6,545 bases of DNA, taken from the NCBI GenBank assembly GCA_014729455.1, contig WJJW01000392.1:1-6545 (forward strand), read 5' to 3'. The notes under the pieces are model-generated. The model was not told the origin of the DNA. It did no database searches and worked only from the letters and a program-made list of their open reading frames with translations. A program made the position numbers and the translations under genes. The stretch comes from Candidatus Eiseniibacteriota bacterium. GTDB taxonomy: Bacteria; Eisenbacteria; RBG-16-71-46; CAIMUX01; VGJL01. Shown piece by piece: positions 5,076-6,545 of this stretch. Every line of letters starts with the position of its first letter. Positions within the stretch are counted from its first letter, which is position 1.

Positions 5076-6545
5076 CTAGTCCAATCGGATCAGCTTCCGG
5101 ACCTCCGTCTTCCCGTTCGCCTCCAGTCGGGTGAAGTAGATCCCCGAGGAGACGCGGCCGCCCCGACCGTCGCGCCCGTCCCACAAAATCGAGTGGGCGC
5201 CGGCCGACCGCTCCCCGTCGACGAGGGTCCGTACGGCCCGCCCCTGGACGTCGTAGAGGACCAGCCGGACCTTCCCCGCCCGCTCGAGCGAGAAGGAGAT
5301 CGTCGCGCCACCCTGGCTCGGATTCGGTCGGCTCGGCATCAGCGAGAAGACCAGCGGCTCCGCCGGCCCGTCCGGGGCGTCGACGACTCCGGTCAGGATG
5401 AGCGCGACGTCGTCGATCGCCGCCTCCACGATCGAACCGGCCCCGAAGTCGGAGGCGACGAAACGAAGCTGGACCTGGCTGTAATCGTCGATCAGATCCT
5501 CGAGGCTGAACTCCATCATCCTCCAGGATCGGTCGCTCTCGTTCGTGCTCTCGACCCCGCTCCAGGTCTGGCCCGCGTCGTCGGAGATCGAGACCTCGAA
5601 GACATCCTCCCCGGGGGCGTTGCCCGTGTCGTTCGTGTACCAGCGGTAGTACCGCAGCGTGATCGTCCCGTAGGAGGAGAGGTCGAGAATCGGGGAGAAG
5701 AGGGTGGTCTTCCCGCCGTCGACGTCGTAGTCGCCCTGCGACCCGCCTCTCCCGTCGGTGACGAAGCAGTCGGTCCCCGCGGGGGTGTGGTCGTCTTCCG
5801 GCTGGACGTACTCGCCCTCGTAGTCGGTTCCGGTCGGATCGACCCGCTCCCAGACGCCGGTGTCGGCGTCATCGTCCCCGGCGCCGACGATCCATCCGGT
5901 GTCCGACTCCATGTCGTCGGCGAACAGATCGGTCATCGGCGCGACGAAGAAGGTGTACAGCTCCTCGGGCGCTCCCGGGGGATCCAGCGTCGTCTGGCCG
6001 AGGCCATCCTCGGCGCGCACGTAGTACTGGACCTGGCTGATGTACGGCTGTCCCGGGATCTCGGCCAGGTACTCCTCGCCCCCGAGGCTCTCGAGCGGGA
6101 TCTCGGTGAACGTCTGGCCGTAGGTCTTGTAGAAGAGGCTCTTCTGCGGGAGCCCGGAGTGCTCGACGATCGTGACCGGGATCGGGTACGGGCCCGCGGA
6201 ATCGGCCGTGGACGGATGCGTCGTCGTGGTCAGGATCGGCCCGGCGTTGTCGACGAGGTCGAAGTCGACGACGGTCGGCTGTCCTTGGAGGATCTCGACG
6301 TTCTCCACCGTCTCCGGATCGAATCCCGGATGCGACGCGGTCACCGTGTAGACGCCGACCGGCGCCGTTCCGCCGTACGTTCCGTTCTCCCCGGTGACGA
6401 AGGAGCGGTCGAGCTCCTCGATGGCGACTTCCGCATTCGGGATCGGCACGCCTCCGTAGGAGTCGTTGCGCACGACCCCGCTGATCGTCCCGCTCGGGAC
6501 CTCGCTCTGCGGAAGGAACCGGACCGCGCGACCGCTCGTCAGGAC
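5076..6545 (-). CDS. Secreted multidomain protein with C-terminal FlgD-like/T9SS-type sorting domain (C-terminal 489 residues)
   Basis: The frame is open from the right edge to TAG at 5076-5078; the N-terminus, signal and any catalytic domain lie outside. In visible-residue numbering, 19-98 is a carboxypeptidase-regulatory-like beta fold (SGTISGVVRN..GTYGG..VGVYTVTASHPGFDPETVE). Residues 100-202 form an Ig-like linker with YISQVQYYVRAEDGLGQT. Residues 208-386 resemble a MAM/jelly-roll domain (FADDMESDTGWIVG, LFSPILDLSSYGTITLRYYRWY, FEVSISDDAGQTW, EAAIDDVAL) and are rich in Asp, which suggests calcium. Residues 400-489 are the FlgD-like C-terminal domain (SRPNPSQGGATISFSL, VRLVLYDVQGRAVRTLVDG, HSILWDGRDGRGGRVSSGIY, ending KLIRLD). 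That tail typically directs export or surface retention in FCB-type bacteria. The layout is common in extracellular peptidases (M14, M6, S8), but the enzyme class cannot be told here. GTG 6473 is in frame but is not the start, since the domain begins upstream of it. Confidence 0.9.
   Translation of the reverse strand, partial: VLTSGRAVRFLPQSEVPSGTISGVVRNDSYGGVPIPNAEVAIEELDRSFVTGENGTYGGTAPVGVYTVTASHPGFDPETVENVEILQGQPTVVDFDLVDNAGPILTTTTHPSTADSAGPYPIPVTIVEHSGLPQKSLFYKTYGQTFTEIPLESLGGEEYLAEIPGQPYISQVQYYVRAEDGLGQTTLDPPGAPEELYTFFVAPMTDLFADDMESDTGWIVGAGDDDADTGVWERVDPTGTDYEGEYVQPEDDHTPAGTDCFVTDGRGGSQGDYDVDGGKTTLFSPILDLSSYGTITLRYYRWYTNDTGNAPGEDVFEVSISDDAGQTWSGVESTNESDRSWRMMEFSLEDLIDDYSQVQLRFVASDFGAGSIVEAAIDDVALILTGVVDAPDGPAEPLVFSLMPSRPNPSQGGATISFSLERAGKVRLVLYDVQGRAVRTLVDGERSAGAHSILWDGRDGRGGRVSSGIYFTRLEANGKTEVRKLIRLD

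Noticed and set aside
4870..5079. Plus-strand open frame of 69 codons containing 'RDSNPQPTVLETVALPIELLAF'-type sequence
   Set aside because: This is a familiar artefact of translating across the antisense strand of a tRNA gene (here tRNA-Trp at 4915-4987), often mis-annotated as a short protein.
6471..6473. GTG as start of the secreted protein
   Set aside because: The frame stays open to the window edge and the carboxypeptidase-regulatory-like domain begins upstream (SGTISGVV); no signal peptide follows the GTG.
1..6545. CRISPR array, insertion sequence, toxin-antitoxin pair or phage-defence genes
   Set aside because: I saw no regularly spaced direct repeats, no transposase or nuclease motifs, and every substantial reading frame is accounted for by efflux, coiled-coil or secreted-protein genes. 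A tRNA is present, but I saw no integrase or repeated attachment-like 3' tRNA fragment nearby.

Overview
The window is high-GC bacterial DNA, densely coding, from what looks like a Gram-negative (diderm) organism. Two things show an outer membrane: a tripartite efflux operon with a TolC-type outer-membrane factor, and a large secreted protein ending in a FlgD-like/T9SS-type C-terminal domain. That C-terminal domain, together with high GC and a tRNA gene without an encoded CCA, suggests an uncultured FCB-related lineage (for example Eisenbacteria-, Krumholzibacteria- or Latescibacteria-like). This placement is inference; nothing in the window fixes the taxon.

Layout. Positions 1-3711 (minus strand) hold a tight three-gene RND efflux operon in the order outer-membrane factor, lipoprotein periplasmic adaptor, inner-membrane RND permease. 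The permease runs off the left edge. The genes are separated by one base or overlap by 4 bp (ATGA), so translation is probably coupled. Positions 3712-4094 are a 383-bp divergent intergenic region with several GC-rich inverted repeats but no convincing gene. Positions 4095-4856 (plus strand) encode a secreted, almost wholly coiled-coil protein of unknown function. A strong 12-bp hairpin at 4878-4905 lies between that gene and a convergent tRNA-Trp(CCA) gene at 4915-4987 (minus) and can terminate both. A plausible tRNA promoter lies at 5017-5046. Positions 5076-6545 (minus) hold the C-terminal 489 residues of a secreted multidomain protein: carboxypeptidase-regulatory-like domain, linker, MAM/jelly-roll-like domain and C-terminal sorting domain. 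Its N-terminus lies beyond the right edge.

How the genes work together. The three efflux proteins would form one envelope-spanning pump; substrate and regulator cannot be read from this window. The divergent coiled-coil protein is exported and shares the control region with the pump, but a functional link is only a guess. The tRNA and the secreted protein look unrelated to the pump. I saw no CRISPR array, insertion sequence, phage gene or defence cassette, and nothing that amounts to a clearly new system. The points most worth checking are the inverted-repeat cluster before the pump operon, the orphan coiled-coil protein, and a strong excess of the tetranucleotide GATC.
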